Source: Triops longicaudatus (lineage: Eukaryota > Arthropoda > Branchiopoda > Notostraca > Triopsidae). Taken from it: a stretch of 64,000 bases of DNA. This document shows, piece by piece, positions 13,485-26,800 of the stretch (positions are counted from its first letter, which is position 1; every line of letters begins with the position of its first letter). Location: the NCBI GenBank assembly GCA_022885665.1, contig JAGQDJ010000031.1:806001-870000 (forward strand), in the 5' to 3' direction. The translations under genes were made by a program, and so were the position numbers. Under the pieces are notes generated by a model, which saw only the letters and a program-made list of their open reading frames with translations, was not told where the DNA came from and did not search any database.

Positions 13485-15192
13485 TTACGGAATACGGGGT
13501 ATGGGTACATGAAAATTGGGGTCTTTAGCGGTAGTGGTACGATGACGTACCAAAAATGCAGCAATAGCTTCTGCAACACGTTCAGGGACGTCCTCATGCA
13601 CTGCATGGCCACACTGGGGCAGTACTTGCATCTGAAACTTGCCTTGCATTTGCCCGACCATTAAATCCCTGTCCAAACGATCAACGCCAGCCAAGAGCAG
13701 CATCCTTGGTGTCTCTACGTTCAAGAAACTTTGAGACAATCCCTGGAACCAGCCAGGCCAGTGCTCTTCTGTTTCCGTAAGATCAATGCGCCATGTAAAA
13801 CTTTCTGGTGATGCGACTTTCTCCTGCCAATATTTAAATATTTATTACCAAGTCGTTCACATTTAAAATGACTATTTACAGGCGATTTAAAAGGTTTCGC
13901 TTCCTCATCTAAAGCACTAGATTCATCTTCTTCGGCAATCTGATCTCCGCGAGTGGGTAACGATGCACTTCGCTCATCTTCCCTTTTATAATTTTGATCG
14001 GGGTGTATCAACTGTGTAGCACTTTGGCCCGTACTCACACTAATGGGAAAAGATTTGATAAGCTATGCCTCATTTGCTTTCATATTATTTCCTATATAGT
14101 ATTATTGTATAGTTTAGCTTTTATTGTTAAAAAAATCTTATAATGTAATCATATGTATTTTGGACCACTAGCTATCTGTGTATATTTCATCCTTATAAAA
14201 AAAATTTATCTTATTATTTATCTCCTTTGTAGCTACCTTTTAAGATGAGCTGGAAAAGACACGCGTGCAGAGTCTACATTGCGAATTTGGCCGCTTCGGA
14301 CACTAAACAGATGTAGGATTGAAAATTACTAAAATAGTGAAATTTGCGAAGTTACCTCCATTCGATAGCTTGCTCTAATGAGCTGAAACTGCGCGGGCGA
14401 CTTCGCAAGAAGGTTTGCATGCTAGCTAAAGCTTCCATGGCTGTACCCTCAACTACGTCAATGACAACTAATCCGGCTAAAGAATGAAGCTCTCCTGTAG
14501 TTGCGACATGTACTGCGATAGCACCTCCCATGCTATGACCCAGCAGAACTATAGGTGGTGGATCGTCACCGTACAGCGCTTGTATCACGCCAATTACGTC
14601 ACTACGGAATTATAAATTGTATCTTTTTTTCGTCATGATACTCTTTTTATTTCTATTTTTTTTATTTTTATTTAAGCAGTTCTGCTGGCAAAATAGACGT
14701 ACGCAGCTTGTTGTGATGCAGACAAGTTGGTTTCGTTCAATGTTCTTGTCTCTCCATGTCCTCTCAGATCAATAGCCAAGACTTGGCAGTGGATTAATTC
14801 TGTAATATGGCACTATTGACACGAAGTGACTGTAATTAGTAGGTATATAATTTTCTAAGAATTTTTCTTACCGCAAATACGGACCAAGTTAAGCCAGAAA
14901 AGCCTCCACCGTGCAACAGCACCAATAAAGGACCGTTATCTCCTTTCATGTAACAATGAAAAACGTCTTGACCTTCGTTAATGGCAACGTCTTTCACACT
15001 ATCAAAATAATGGGTCCAATGTACAGGTGTGAAGTCTTTTTTTCTTCTTAAAGCAAGAGCCTGTGCCCTGGAAAATCAACACATGTCGGTTACAATCATA
15101 AGATTTCGTGTCAACTATTGAACGAACCTTGAAGGCGCGGGAGGACGTGGAGGAAGACGAGACTTCAAAACCATCTTTTCAAGCGATGACAT
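13485..15192 (-). CDS. PPME1: Protein phosphatase methylesterase 1
   Basis: Serine hydrolase that removes the methyl ester from the C-terminal leucine of the PP2A catalytic subunit. Seven exons on the minus strand: 15128-15192, 14872-15067, 14703-14812, 14356-14601, 14237-14302, 13880-14039 and 13485-13823. All phases agree, giving 393 residues against about 386 in human. The N-terminus MSSLEKMVLKSRLPPRPP resembles the vertebrate start. The alpha/beta hydrolase landmarks are the oxyanion segment LLVLLHGGG, the nucleophile elbow GHSMGG (catalytic Ser), LAIDLRGHGET, and the C-terminal VLPQCGHAVHEDVP with the catalytic His. An acidic, poorly conserved insert (EEDESSALDEEAK) sits where the family has an acidic loop. 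The gene is head to head with CCDC28, with 789 bases between start codons. Confidence 0.97.
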
Positions 15193-15981
15193 TGTTGTCA
15201 AAGGAACTTTTATCTGCTAACCACAAACCAACACTAATTTAACTTAAATTCCCGTTTCTACTACTGTAGACGGTCGCTGTTTTATTTACATTCTTGACTG
15301 CATTCAAGTCCAGAGCTTATAACGCCACATGGTGTTAAAAATGCACACTGCAACTAGTTTTCTTAGCCGCAATTCTGAAAATCTCTTTTCATTTATTTTA
15401 AGAATTAAATATATCGGGAATAAAAATGTAAACAAAATTTGAGCTAAATATGCAGTTTGTATTCAGCTTAATGGTTTGTATTCATTTGCGAGCAGTGGCA
15501 GACTGGCTTGCCAGCGGCCAATGAGGAAATTCTGTGACCGATCCCACTAAAAACTTTTAATATAATTAGTACTAAGAAAGCTCCGGCCGATTAAGACATT
15601 TTACGGCCCCGGCTCACGCGGCATTTGCCACAATAACACAATGGCCACTCCGCCCCTGCTAGCGAACCAGCAATAACCCAGCTAGCAATACGAAAATCCC
15701 GGTTATATGAATTTTTCACCTAACTCCAATTCTCTGAATTCGTATAGAACATTTTCCGAAGAGGCGCTGAGATCGTAATGTATCAAGGATGGTGATGTTG
15801 ACGAATGTTCTCAGCAGATAACAAAAACATGATTCTTACATTTCATCCATGAGCTACAAGAAGAAAGTACAGCAGTAATATTATTCGTAAAATTTCTTGA
15901 ATGAATAAGAAGCACCATTTCATATTAGATAAACATAGAGAATTAGCTAATTGGTTTCTGTAGCTGTAGGAATATCCAGGA
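15193..15981. promoter_or_regulatory. Shared intergenic region of PPME1 and CCDC28
   Basis: Start codons of two divergent genes flank this 789-base stretch, so it should hold both promoters. Its middle (about 15494-15655) is a copy of a dispersed repeat also found at 48790-48952. I see no TATA box in a position that decides either start. Confidence 0.45.
15494..15655. repeat. Dispersed repeat, copy 1
   Basis: About 160 bp that match 48790-48952 in the same orientation. Shared blocks include GACTGGCTTGCCAGC at the left, TTAGTACTAAGAAA in the middle and CGGCATTTGCCACA towards the right. It has no coding capacity and no clear terminal inverted repeats, so the element class is unknown. Confidence 0.7.
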
Positions 15982-17205
15982 ATGTCCGCGTCAGAAACTC
16001 CCCTGATAGCATCGACTTCTTCGAAATCGAGGCCTTCAAACTTTTCGCGAAATAGTCCCTTGAACTCAGAACATATCCCTCTGACCGATTTTGCGCCCCA
16101 TAAAAACGTCACCAGATTAAAATCTGGAGATAAAGCATCCCAGCAGGATGAAGAGAAACTGCAGCTGAAGAAAAATGCTTCCAAGGCGACAGTTTTTAGT
16201 ATTCCGACTCCTAGTCTTGCTGCTAGTGCTTCGAAAACCAGATACCACGTTGTCAACGAAAAGCAACCATTAATTTCTGGCAAAAAAGATTCGTCTGGTA
16301 GTCAAGCCCAGCCAAATATTCGGCTTCGATTGGGCTCCACTCCTGGCGAAAGAAAAGGTAAAGGTAATTATTGTCTTTCTGTTAAAAGCTTTTTACGTTT
16401 TCTTTCGTTATTGCTCACTGTTCTTTTTGAGTTGCTTACTGTTTTCGTTATTACTCCTTGGTTTCATTTTAAATTGGACAAAAGCTGTTCAACGGCCAGT
16501 TCTCCAACATACTTTCATCACAGATGGAACCGATATGCGTAATATGGAGCAATCATTGCTGCAACTGTTAGAAGACTTCCATGTCGGCAAACTGCGCGCA
16601 TTTGGTAAGCATTAGCTTTTGTACATAATACAATACTGCAATTTTTTTAAAAAAATCAAGAACCTGTTTTATTAAAAAAAAAATCACATAGAAGTGGCAT
16701 ACATAAGCATACAATGGATTGGATATAAAAAATACGACTTAGCAATGAGCTTCTTTCATGATAAAAATATTAATTTGGAACTCGAAACTAATCCTTGCTA
16801 TTCCCCATGACTTTTTTGTGAGTCTAGCATTCAGTCTTGCGGTGTTATTTTACAGCACAGCAGGGGCGAAGCTTAAGGGATTCCCTTCCTTCAATTTGCT
16901 CTAAAGTGCAATATTATATTGTCAGGAATTTGCCATGTTTCAACGTTATTTATTTTGTGTTTTTACTAGGACAAGATTGCAGTATGGAAGAAATGGAAGC
17001 CATCCGAGCCCAACAAGAGCGTTTAGCTCGCTTGCATTTTGAGCTAGGAGCACAGCAAGAATTGTACGCTCCTTTGAGCTCAGAAGGTTTACGGACCTCG
17101 GCGGATCACATGCGACAGCTTGTTAGTGGGCTTGAGCGTTTATCCCTGTCCATCGAAAGACTGCATTCCCATACCCAAGAACCTAATCGACCCTGGTCTT
17201 CATGA
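15982..17205 (+). CDS. CCDC28: Coiled-coil domain-containing protein 28 (CCDC28A/B family)
   Basis: Three exons, 15982-16357, 16485-16604 and 16970-17205, join in frame to 243 residues. The N-terminal half is Ser- and Lys-rich and not conserved. The C-terminal half carries the family core: MEQSLLQLLEDFHVGKLRAF, then CSMEEMEAIRAQQERLARL, and a final helix with LVSGLERLSLSIERLH. These align well with vertebrate CCDC28A and CCDC28B. CCDC28B is known as a modifier of Bardet-Biedl syndrome that affects cilium length and TORC2; one ancestral gene may serve both roles here, which is inference. The start at 15982 opens directly into a long frame; an upstream untranslated exon is possible. Confidence 0.9.
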
Positions 17206-17821
17206 GCCTAATCGTTCATGCAAAAATAACGTTTATGTAATTTTTTACTCGCTGTCTCCATAAAGTCATGTACAAGAAAATTGGTAATTCTTATGTCGGT
17301 CTTTTTAATTCTCGACGCTCGACTTCTAGAGATGTACGGACAGCTGTTAGGCTTATCTCGCATTACGAATTTCGTATTCCGTACTGCGTCCGAAAGTTTA
17401 GGTTAATTTAGGGTCATTAAAACTTCTAAGTACCGTGAAACTTATTGGCACATCAAGTGTCATAGTGATGCTTAGAAAATTATTCTTCCTTGCGGGGAAA
17501 TCTGCTGCGAAAATACGTCGAGATAGTAATACAGGAAAAACTACTTCTAGAGAGGCATGATCAAAAAGCTTATTTTGTTCCCTATTATCTAGAAAGATCA
17601 CAAAGTTGAGTGAATCTGAGCTTAACAGTGGTGTAGGGTAGAAAGTTCATTTTTCTTTTCAAATCCCGCCCAGGATAGAAATCGAGCTACTAGTGCCATC
17701 TTCTACTCAGGGTAAGCAACTTTACTTTTTCTCAAACTCAGCTGTTCTTTCCCTTGGCGAGTGGACTGATCGTTTGTTTACCCACCAAAATGCAAAGTTA
17801 ACGGGAAGAAAAACGTTCACA
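17206..17821. other. Intergenic region upstream of the LRRK1-like gene
   Basis: No conserved coding sequence seen. The reading frame of the first LRRK1-like exon is open upstream of 17822 to about 17693 without another ATG, so the chosen start is the first ATG of that frame. The promoter of the Roco gene must lie here or in an unseen upstream exon. Confidence 0.4.
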
Positions 17822-20800
17822 ATGGAAATTTCGATGTCCGAAGATGCAGAAGAGTTTCCTGGAAGACTTCTGCATCAAGTAAACCCTTTATGCCTTTATA
17901 AAACTCGTTAAGTTCTATCTTATAAATGTAGATATATTTTTAAAACAAAATATTCTAGGCTGCGTTGTGGGATAACGCAGAACTCCTTGAAGATTTGCTT
18001 CATGCTGATCAATTGCGTCACATTAACAGCTTGGACTCTTGGGGTAGAACACCTTTGCACGCAGCAGCAACTACGGAAGGATCAAGTTGCTTAAGGATTC
18101 TTCTCCAATCTGGAGCAGATCCAAACATTCCGTGTGGTCCTCGAGGAGAGTATAGAGTAAAAAATAAAATGAAAAATGGGTTATACAATCTAATAATTCT
18201 TGTTAATTTTATGTAGACTGCTTTACATGTTAGTGCAGAGCATGGCCACGGCGAAAACATTCGCTTGTTGCTGGAGCACGGAGCCTTATTAGAACTCCGG
18301 GATGGTCTCGGATTATTGCCTGTCGACTTGGCCGTAAAAGGAGGTCATACAGAATGCGTTTCAGTTTTACGAACAGCTCTAGGTAAAATTTTCAGAAATA
18401 TCCATAACCAGTGTTCAAACACCTTTTGTTTATTCTACGGCAAAAGTTTTCCCTCCTGACAGTTCAACGCCATGTACTATATTTGAATTTATATTGTGCG
18501 GTATTAGTAGTTTTGTTTACATTTGCTCATTTAAAATTTTTTGAAAAAAGCTTCCCAGGAAGCTGTGCGGCTTGAAGCGTTTACGGCTTTGCATGAAGCG
18601 CTGTGCCACCCTTCCTTGTTGGAAAAGTTGATGCTAGAGTATCCAGATGAACTTCCGCATATTATAAACATGGCACCTAATGGGGCTAATACTCTCCTTT
18701 TCAAGTAAAAGTCGCTTCTCTCAACGCAGAAACAATGCCTTAAGACGTTTTGTTTTCTAATTGAATTAGAGCGTGTGAGGCAGGCCAGTGTGAGTCGGTT
18801 AAACACTTATTAGACCATGGAGCTGATTGCCGATTACATCCCGTGACGAAATATTCACCGCTATATATTGCGTGTTACTACGGACGTAAAGATGTGGTAG
18901 ACCTACTTCTAAAGGTTAGTACGTTCATTTTGAAATGTGGTAAATACAAACTTGCTATGTTCTCAAGAAGCTTCAAGCAATTTCGGTGAAAAGTCCTGTA
19001 AACTAAATTAAGTGAATTACCTAGAATAAAACTAATTCTTTTCGTGGTCCTATGCTGTTTTTTGTGTTCATCTTTCTAATTTGTTTTGATTACTGGAGTT
19101 TGGTAATAAAAAGTAAGCGTCCCGCTTATATTATCGCGTAAGAACTTTGTCCGTCAGCGAAGTAGTTTTTCCCTCAGTATATTTTACCTTAAGAGGTAGC
19201 CACGTAAGTGTTTATTGAATTGTTTTTATTGTCTCCTATAGAGATTTCCTGACTTAGTCCAAGTTAGTACGGTTGAAAAATGGTTACCGATTCACGCTTG
19301 TTGCATCAATGGACATCTGTCCACTTTGGAACTCATTTTACGATATCCTTACCCACCACGGCTTCTTCACAAATATACGTAAGTAGAATTTACCCTTTCG
19401 GTGTACCTCATCTCAACTCCGTAGAGGAAAGTTGAATCGTATTAGTGATTAGTTATTGAAATGTCCTATTAGTTCTGGAACATCCTTGTATTGACATATG
19501 TAACAATTTGTACATATTATACTGAACATATTATATTCTCCAATATCATATTTTGTTGCGACATAATTAAAGCCACGGTTACACTTTATTAATAATGTTT
19601 ACCTTTTGCATCTTCATCAGAGATCCGACGGGCCAGTGGGAGTACGAGCTCGCTTTCGACGTCAATTCGCGCGACATGTCTGGGCAAACCGCATTGTATA
19701 TGGCCACTTGCACGAAACATCACCCTATGGTAGACGCCATGCTCAAATTCAAAGTTCGGGCCAAGTCTACCACTTCCCCATCTTCTGCCTCTTCAACTTT
19801 GACTCCTAATCTCAGTGCTCAGACTCCGACTGACTCCAGCTCCCCGACAAAACGCCGGATCGCGTCAGGCATTCAGGCTCTAATGGCGCGTTTGCACGGT
19901 TCCGTTAACGGAAACGCTGCTGATTCGTGTACTGGACCCGGTCAGACGTGGCTGTCGCCCTGGGACGTGGATGTGTACTGCGGGCCGCAAACGGCCCTCC
20001 ATGTCGCTGTCTTAGGCCGTCAGCTACATACCGTGTCTTTACTTTTAGTCAGCGGCGCTAATCCAAATCTCCCCATCAACTACGAGGACAAATCTGCCAG
20101 TACTTGTCTAGTCGAGTCGGTGAAACTCAGAGATTTGTCCATGATTGAACTCTTGTTGAAATACGGCGCCAAAGATCCCAATGCCCACGCGTTGCAGTTG
20201 GCCGTTTCGGCAAGAGATGATATAGTAGTAGCGAAGCTGCTGGCCTTGTTAGCGCATTCAGATCCTGATTTCAAAATTAACAAGCGTGCTGGATCGCCCT
20301 TAAATGAGTCTCGCGGCGGGCCGACATTATTGTTCCCCTCGCAGTCCGTGATGGTCAATTGGCATGGGTTAAAACACTTGGAGTACTTGCAGCCTGGGTT
20401 TTTAGTTGACGCAGCTGTAGCAGTGAACACGAAGTTAAAGTTAACACCCCGGACTCAACCGTTAGCGTTACACGTCATAACGCGCATTGATATCTCAAAC
20501 AATGTGTTGATTGAAGTGCCTTTGCTGCTCTTCCAGCTACACAGCTTGCGGTATCTAAACCTGGCTCAAAATAAGCTCGCCAAACTACCCACGCCGACTA
20601 ACTCACCAATACAAGCCCCTCCCTCTTCAGCCCAGTACCAGTGCCCGGTATTAGAAGAGCTGCATTTACAAGACAATAGGCTTGACGAGTTACCTGAGGA
20701 GATTTTTGCACTCCCGTCTCTAACTTTGTTGGATGTGTCAAACAATAAGTTGCAAGTGCTACCTAAAGCTATATGGACAGCTCCCAAGTTGAAAGAACTA

Positions 20801-23800
20801 AATGCGAGCTTTAATTTGCTAAAAAGCTTGCCCAGTTCACAGGACTGCGCCGAAGCGAGTAAAGTACGTTTTGATTTGTCCATTCCTTTGGGTAGTGGCA
20901 GGTTAGGGTTAGATTTGTTGGGAGAAGATGGTGATAGTAGTGAAGAAGGGGATGCTCGGATGATGCGAAGTTTACAGATTTCAGCCTCGAATCTCAAGTA
21001 AGACATATTTTAGATAAGTAAATTTTTGATTATTGCAATTGGTGAACATATTTGTTGTATTCAATTTTTAGTGCGCACGTGCTTGTACATCCGTCGATAT
21101 GGCGTCGAACGGTGGACGTTCAAGCTGGATTACCGTTAGAAGCGTCAACCGAAGGAAGGTTTCCATTAGCGCATTTAAATCTAGCACACAATGCATTTAC
21201 GGAATTACCGCCCTGTTTGTCGTGTTTGGGCGTGACTCTGACTCGTTTGAATCTCTCATATAATCAGTTAACAGAGTTAAATGCGCCGTCCGATTACCCA
21301 GCAGGTTTAAAACATTTGGACTTGTCTCATAACCAAATCTCACAATGGACGTGGGAATCTACGAACACCAACCTAAGCGTTTGTTATGCCACGAACGAGG
21401 AAATCGTACGAACTCCTGTAACCCCAGGTACAAAATAAGGTTTATTTACTTCTATTTTTTTATTAAACTTGAAAGGATAACGTCTATTAACATTGCAGTG
21501 CACTGGACATGTTTCGTAACTGTATACTTGAGTTGTAAAGCATCTCCCCATTTCAGGTAGAAAATTGAGCACCAAACCGCGGGCACCAGTGATGTGTGCC
21601 CATAAGCAACATGGAAGACTAGAAGCATTAAAGACGCTGGTTTTGGCGGATAATTTGCTGACTAATCTACAGTTGTCCGGTGAGGAAGACTCGACACATT
21701 CAACATGGGAAGATGTGACTTCGACCGAAGATATTGCAACGGTAATTTTGAATTTTGAAACCATATTCTCCCAAAACATAACGTGTTATTTTTTAACCGT
21801 TCATTAGGAAAAGTCTGGTCGTAGTCGTTTGTTGTTTCCAAATCTTAGTATGTTGGACTTGAGTAACAACAAGTTGAAGGAAGTACCGTCAGGTTTACCC
21901 GAATTGTCGAATCTTTCCGTCCTTAACTTGGCAGGAAACACAGGTACAATTGGTACAATTTGCTTAAGCGGTACTAGGCACATGTAGTGCGAATTATAAA
22001 ACGCATATACTATGATACTTTTTTTACATAGATATAACTGATTTGCCTTCAAATCTTGGTTTGTTAACGCGGTTATGGAATTTGAATACCAAGGGCTGTA
22101 ATTTACAAGAACCACTGAAATCCATGGTAGCTTCGCCACGGTATAAGACCTCGGATATTATTGGTTATTTGCGCTCAGTTTTGGAGGAAGCGAAACCCTA
22201 CGCACGCTTGAAGTTGATGTTAGTCGGATTGCAAGGCATTGGCAAAACAACTTTGTTAGAGGCGTTGCGTAGTGAAGGAATGGGTCGACGTAAACCACCC
22301 GAGGTAAATCAACTAGTAGGAAACGCCGCGCCCCAGGTCTTAAAGTGTCACTGCTTTAGCATTGGGCGAAACGAATGGGTCATAAGAGTATTGGCAAAAC
22401 GAACCGTGGAACAATTCTGTCCACAGTGGGCGTCGATATCGGCGATTGGATATATGAGAAAAAACTTCGTGGTCAGAGTCCGGGTCCTGTGATTTTTAGG
22501 TAATTACTTTTGCGTGGGTGACTTCTAAGTAACTAGTGGATTATTTATTTTATTGAAGTTGCTGGTTGTAGTATAAATCCAAGATTGCTATGAAAGCTTT
22601 ACTTAACTACAAATACTTTACTTAACTACAGTGAATATTTTTCATTTTACTATAAAAGACTTACTCTTTTGTAATCATGCCACTATCAAGTTCGACATTT
22701 ACTCTCAAGTTCTTTCTTTGTGTTCGTGCCGTTTCGTAGGTTACGTATGTTTTTCTTCGGGTGTTTGCACTTACGGTGAGTGATATATCTGTTTTGTCAG
22801 GACGTGGGATTTCGGAGGGCAAAAGGAATATTATGCAACGCATCAATACTTCTTATCCAGGCGCAGCCTGTATTTAGTCGTGTGGAAGATGACCGACGGC
22901 GAAAAAGGAGTAAACGACATCCACCAATGGTTGGTTAACATCCAGGTAGCTTTTCTCATAATGTGCTTCATAGTGTAAAGCATACAATTCCATACTGCTT
23001 ATGATCTCCGGTTGGAATTCTTCCTAAACAAAAAAAAAAAAATCTTAAGTCGCAAGTATATTGTAAAACGTACATGACGCAAGGATGACTAGAGCAAATT
23101 GCCCGTTTGTAGTCATACCCATTGCCGTGAAACAATGCCAACTGCACACATAAGTGGCGATTGAAGTCTAATGCAACTTTGCGCTGTTTGTTTCCTGATG
23201 AGAAGCTTCAGTTTGAAGGACCTTTTTAACAACAACTTTTTAAGATGATCAGTTATTACAACATTAGTAACTGTTGTTTCTTTATTAGGTCCGTGCTCCT
23301 AATTCGCCAGTGATAATTGTAGGAACGCATTCCGATCTAGTCCAAGATCCCGGTTATGTGGAAGAATTGCAGCAGTTAATACGTGATAGGTAAGCGAAAA
23401 TATTTTTTTTCTGAGTGTGTTACATTGTGTACACAGTTCAGTGTAATTCTAACTATACCAAAATATGTCTTCAGGTTTATAAATGTTGTAGACGCAGAAA
23501 AGCTTGGATTGCCCCGAGTATTGGACACAGTCCCCGTAAGTGCCAAGACGAGGTACAATATCAAAACACTTTGTAGTATCATCTACGATACGGCTCATAG
23601 CCTCAAATTACCAGGTATAACACTCACCATTTTAGCTGATCAAAGAATTTTTGTTAGTATATAATCGCACATTTTTATTGCATAATTTTTTAGTTGTTAC
23701 GTGCTTCGCTTCTGTTTTAATGTCGTTTGTTTGTATTGTTATAACGTTTTGTTATTTCTGTCATTTTTTCTCATATAGGTAGCAAAGAACGACTTTTGGA

Positions 23801-26800
23801 ACAAAAAATCCCGGCTTCCTACTTAGCTTTAGAAGATGTAGTCTGTCATCTATCGACAGAAAGACGAATGGCAGGACTGGATCCCGTTTTAAACGCTGAT
23901 GAGTATCGTACAAGCGTGACCCTCACTATGCAGTCACGCCATAAGCGGTCGTTTAGGGACATTGCCGAATTAAACCAAGCCACAGCTTTCTTGCATGACA
24001 ATGGTAGTTCGGAAAGCATAATTAATTAATTCAATTAACATTCCATTTTCTTTTCCTCCTTTGTAATGCTGATTTTATTTTTTATTTATTTCCGAACGGC
24101 ATAGGGGTGCTACTGCATTATGAAGACGCCACGCTCAAAGATTTATACTTCTTGGACCCTCAGTGGCTTTGCGATATGTTGGCGCATGTGGTCACCATTC
24201 GGGAGATTAATCCGTTTGCGCGAAGTGGTAACCTCCTCCTCCCATTGAATCCATTGAAGTTCACATTTTTGGAGTTTCTTTTTTCATTTTCTCATTTTGT
24301 GCTCTACTTTTTCTCACTTTCTCGAATGGTTTCAGCGTCTATATATTATACACTTTTAAATTATTTCTTTGCTGCAGGCATCATGAAGCTAGACGATTTG
24401 AAGCTACTTTTTCGGTGGTCGTCGGCAACAGGTGGTGCTATTGATGCTAGGACTTATGTCATATCCTTGCTCAACAAATTCGAAGTGGCATTGACATGGG
24501 ATAACCGCAGTTTGCTCATTCCTTCTCTCCTGCCTAGTGAAGAACAGTTACTCAATAATGCGGTTTCCGAAGTTTCCATCCCCGTAAGATTTTTTTTTTA
24601 TTATTATTTAACCTCTGCTATGTTGGCTCGGAAGGGGTGCGAGAGACATCATACAGTGTTGCGAACACTGAATTGACTATAAAATCCGTTGAACCCAAAA
24701 AAGCCTTTTTCACTAGATTCCTGTACGCTCCAGAGGTCGATCTCGATTACCTCGGTATTCCTCTACAGCCTCCGATCCATCATCTTTGCCTACACGTCCG
24801 CATCGGGCGAAATCTGCGCATCCGATCATTCAGAGCATTAGTAAGTTACTTCGTTCGTATAACCCATGTTGATTTTTGGTAACGAAAAGGAGAAGAAACA
24901 TTGATTTTTAACCCTTCGTTATAGGCCGTCCATTGTTGTCTGAACCCAAGCCAGCCCCTCCTCCTTACCAAATCGAATTCCGAAGCAATGCTGAAGCTGG
25001 TCTTTATCGCATGTTCTTGCTATCCTACTTACCGAGCGGGTTTTGGTCACGGTTTATGACCCGTTTACTAGCTCATGATGTAATAATTGACACATTACGT
25101 CATTATTTCACATTTCCCAAAGAAGTAAGTGATTCCAGCAAATCTTAATTCGGGTCTCAATCGTACTTAATAGTGCGCTGTAATAATTTTGTAATTTTCT
25201 TTACTTACTAATTTTTATTTTATATTTCTGTACTTCCTTTTTTAAGTTTTATGTTATTCCACTTTCTTTATCGTTAGTAGGAAATTATTAATAGGTATCT
25301 TTAATAACTTAAAATCTTTTATAGTTATCTTCTGATCCTCTACTATCGGCTTCGTTGGAATGGCGTGCTGAATGGAAACTTTGGCAAACAGGCCTTGAGT
25401 TGATGTATCTAGGCGCCGTTTTACTCCGCATCAAGGAGACTGCCATGCCGTTTAGTCTTCCAACTAATGGGAAATTGTACGCAAGGCAGGAAGGTGTATG
25501 GATGCCTGTTGATCGCCTTCAGGGACAAGTGTGCATCGAAGTGATGCTACCAGGTGGTAGTTTAGTGGCTAGAAAACCTCTTGACGGTGGATACCAAGCG
25601 CTGGCCGTTGAGCCCAACTTAGAAAGCATGACTCGGCTCCTAGCGGTGGCGACAGACCATTTAGACACGCTTTTAGAGGATTGGTATCCGACATTAGGTA
25701 AGTTTTACGCGAATGCTCGGAGATTTATTACGTTTTTACTTTTGTTCGACGTTTAAATGTATTTGTACCTGTTTTGCTATCGAAATGTAATAATCCGTCT
25801 TAGGTACACGTTTCGTTCACACTTCAGAGGGAAAATTTTTGGTCAACCGACTTGTACCATGTCCGCGCTGTTTATGGGCAGAGGAAGAGCCGGTACGGGA
25901 AGAAGAGGAGGACGTTATGCCACCCCCTGTGAGTCCCGTTTCTCGGTCACCGAGGCGCTCCCGCGGAAGCGTATCTGGTGACAGTGGGGTAGGACAGGAA
26001 TCTCCAGCCTCAAGGTAAGCCGTGGGTCCACTTTAGTGGGAAATACCCATGTAACGCCCGGATCAGTATGACATCGTGCAGAATCGTGCAAAAATACCCT
26101 ACCCCGTCTGAGTTACTTCCGTCGATAACATTTGAATTTTTAAAGTGTTAGACGCATAAAATTAGCTCTTTTTATTTATTTTTAATATCTGTTATAAAGT
26201 GATCATTTTACCTTTTTTTCTTCAATCGAATGACATCGATGAAGTTTGTTCTTAAGCTTAAAACTTACAGAATGTTTCTTAAAACTACCTTTTTTAACAA
26301 AACTACGAATTACATGAGTGACACGAGGAATAATTGGATTTTTGCTGTCCAGTCGAATGGCGTCAATGGAAGGCATAAGAGAGGAAAGATACGAAGACAA
26401 CAGATCGCCCGAATCCCCATTGTACACATTCAGTATCGAGGAGTGTATTCTTGCAGCTCACGAAAGCGTGCCTTTGCGATGTCCGTTACACCGGGATATT
26501 CAGTTAGCGCTCATAGCTCCCGATGTTGTAAGTTTCGTTCTTTTACTCTCTTTACTTATTTACGTGTGTTTTTGGATTTTTTCCCGTAATTTCTCATTTA
26601 ATTATTTCAAAAATGTGTAACGTCGTTCTACTCCGTTTTGCAGGCTTTCTTGGATCTAGGCGACAGATACCTAGTGAAGCCTGATAACGTAAAGAAAGGT
26701 GAGCTGTTGGGCCGAGGCGCGTTTGGCTTCGTATTTCGAGCAACATGCAAACTACGTGGAAGTGATGACAATCGCCAAGTGGCATTGAAAATGTTACAAC

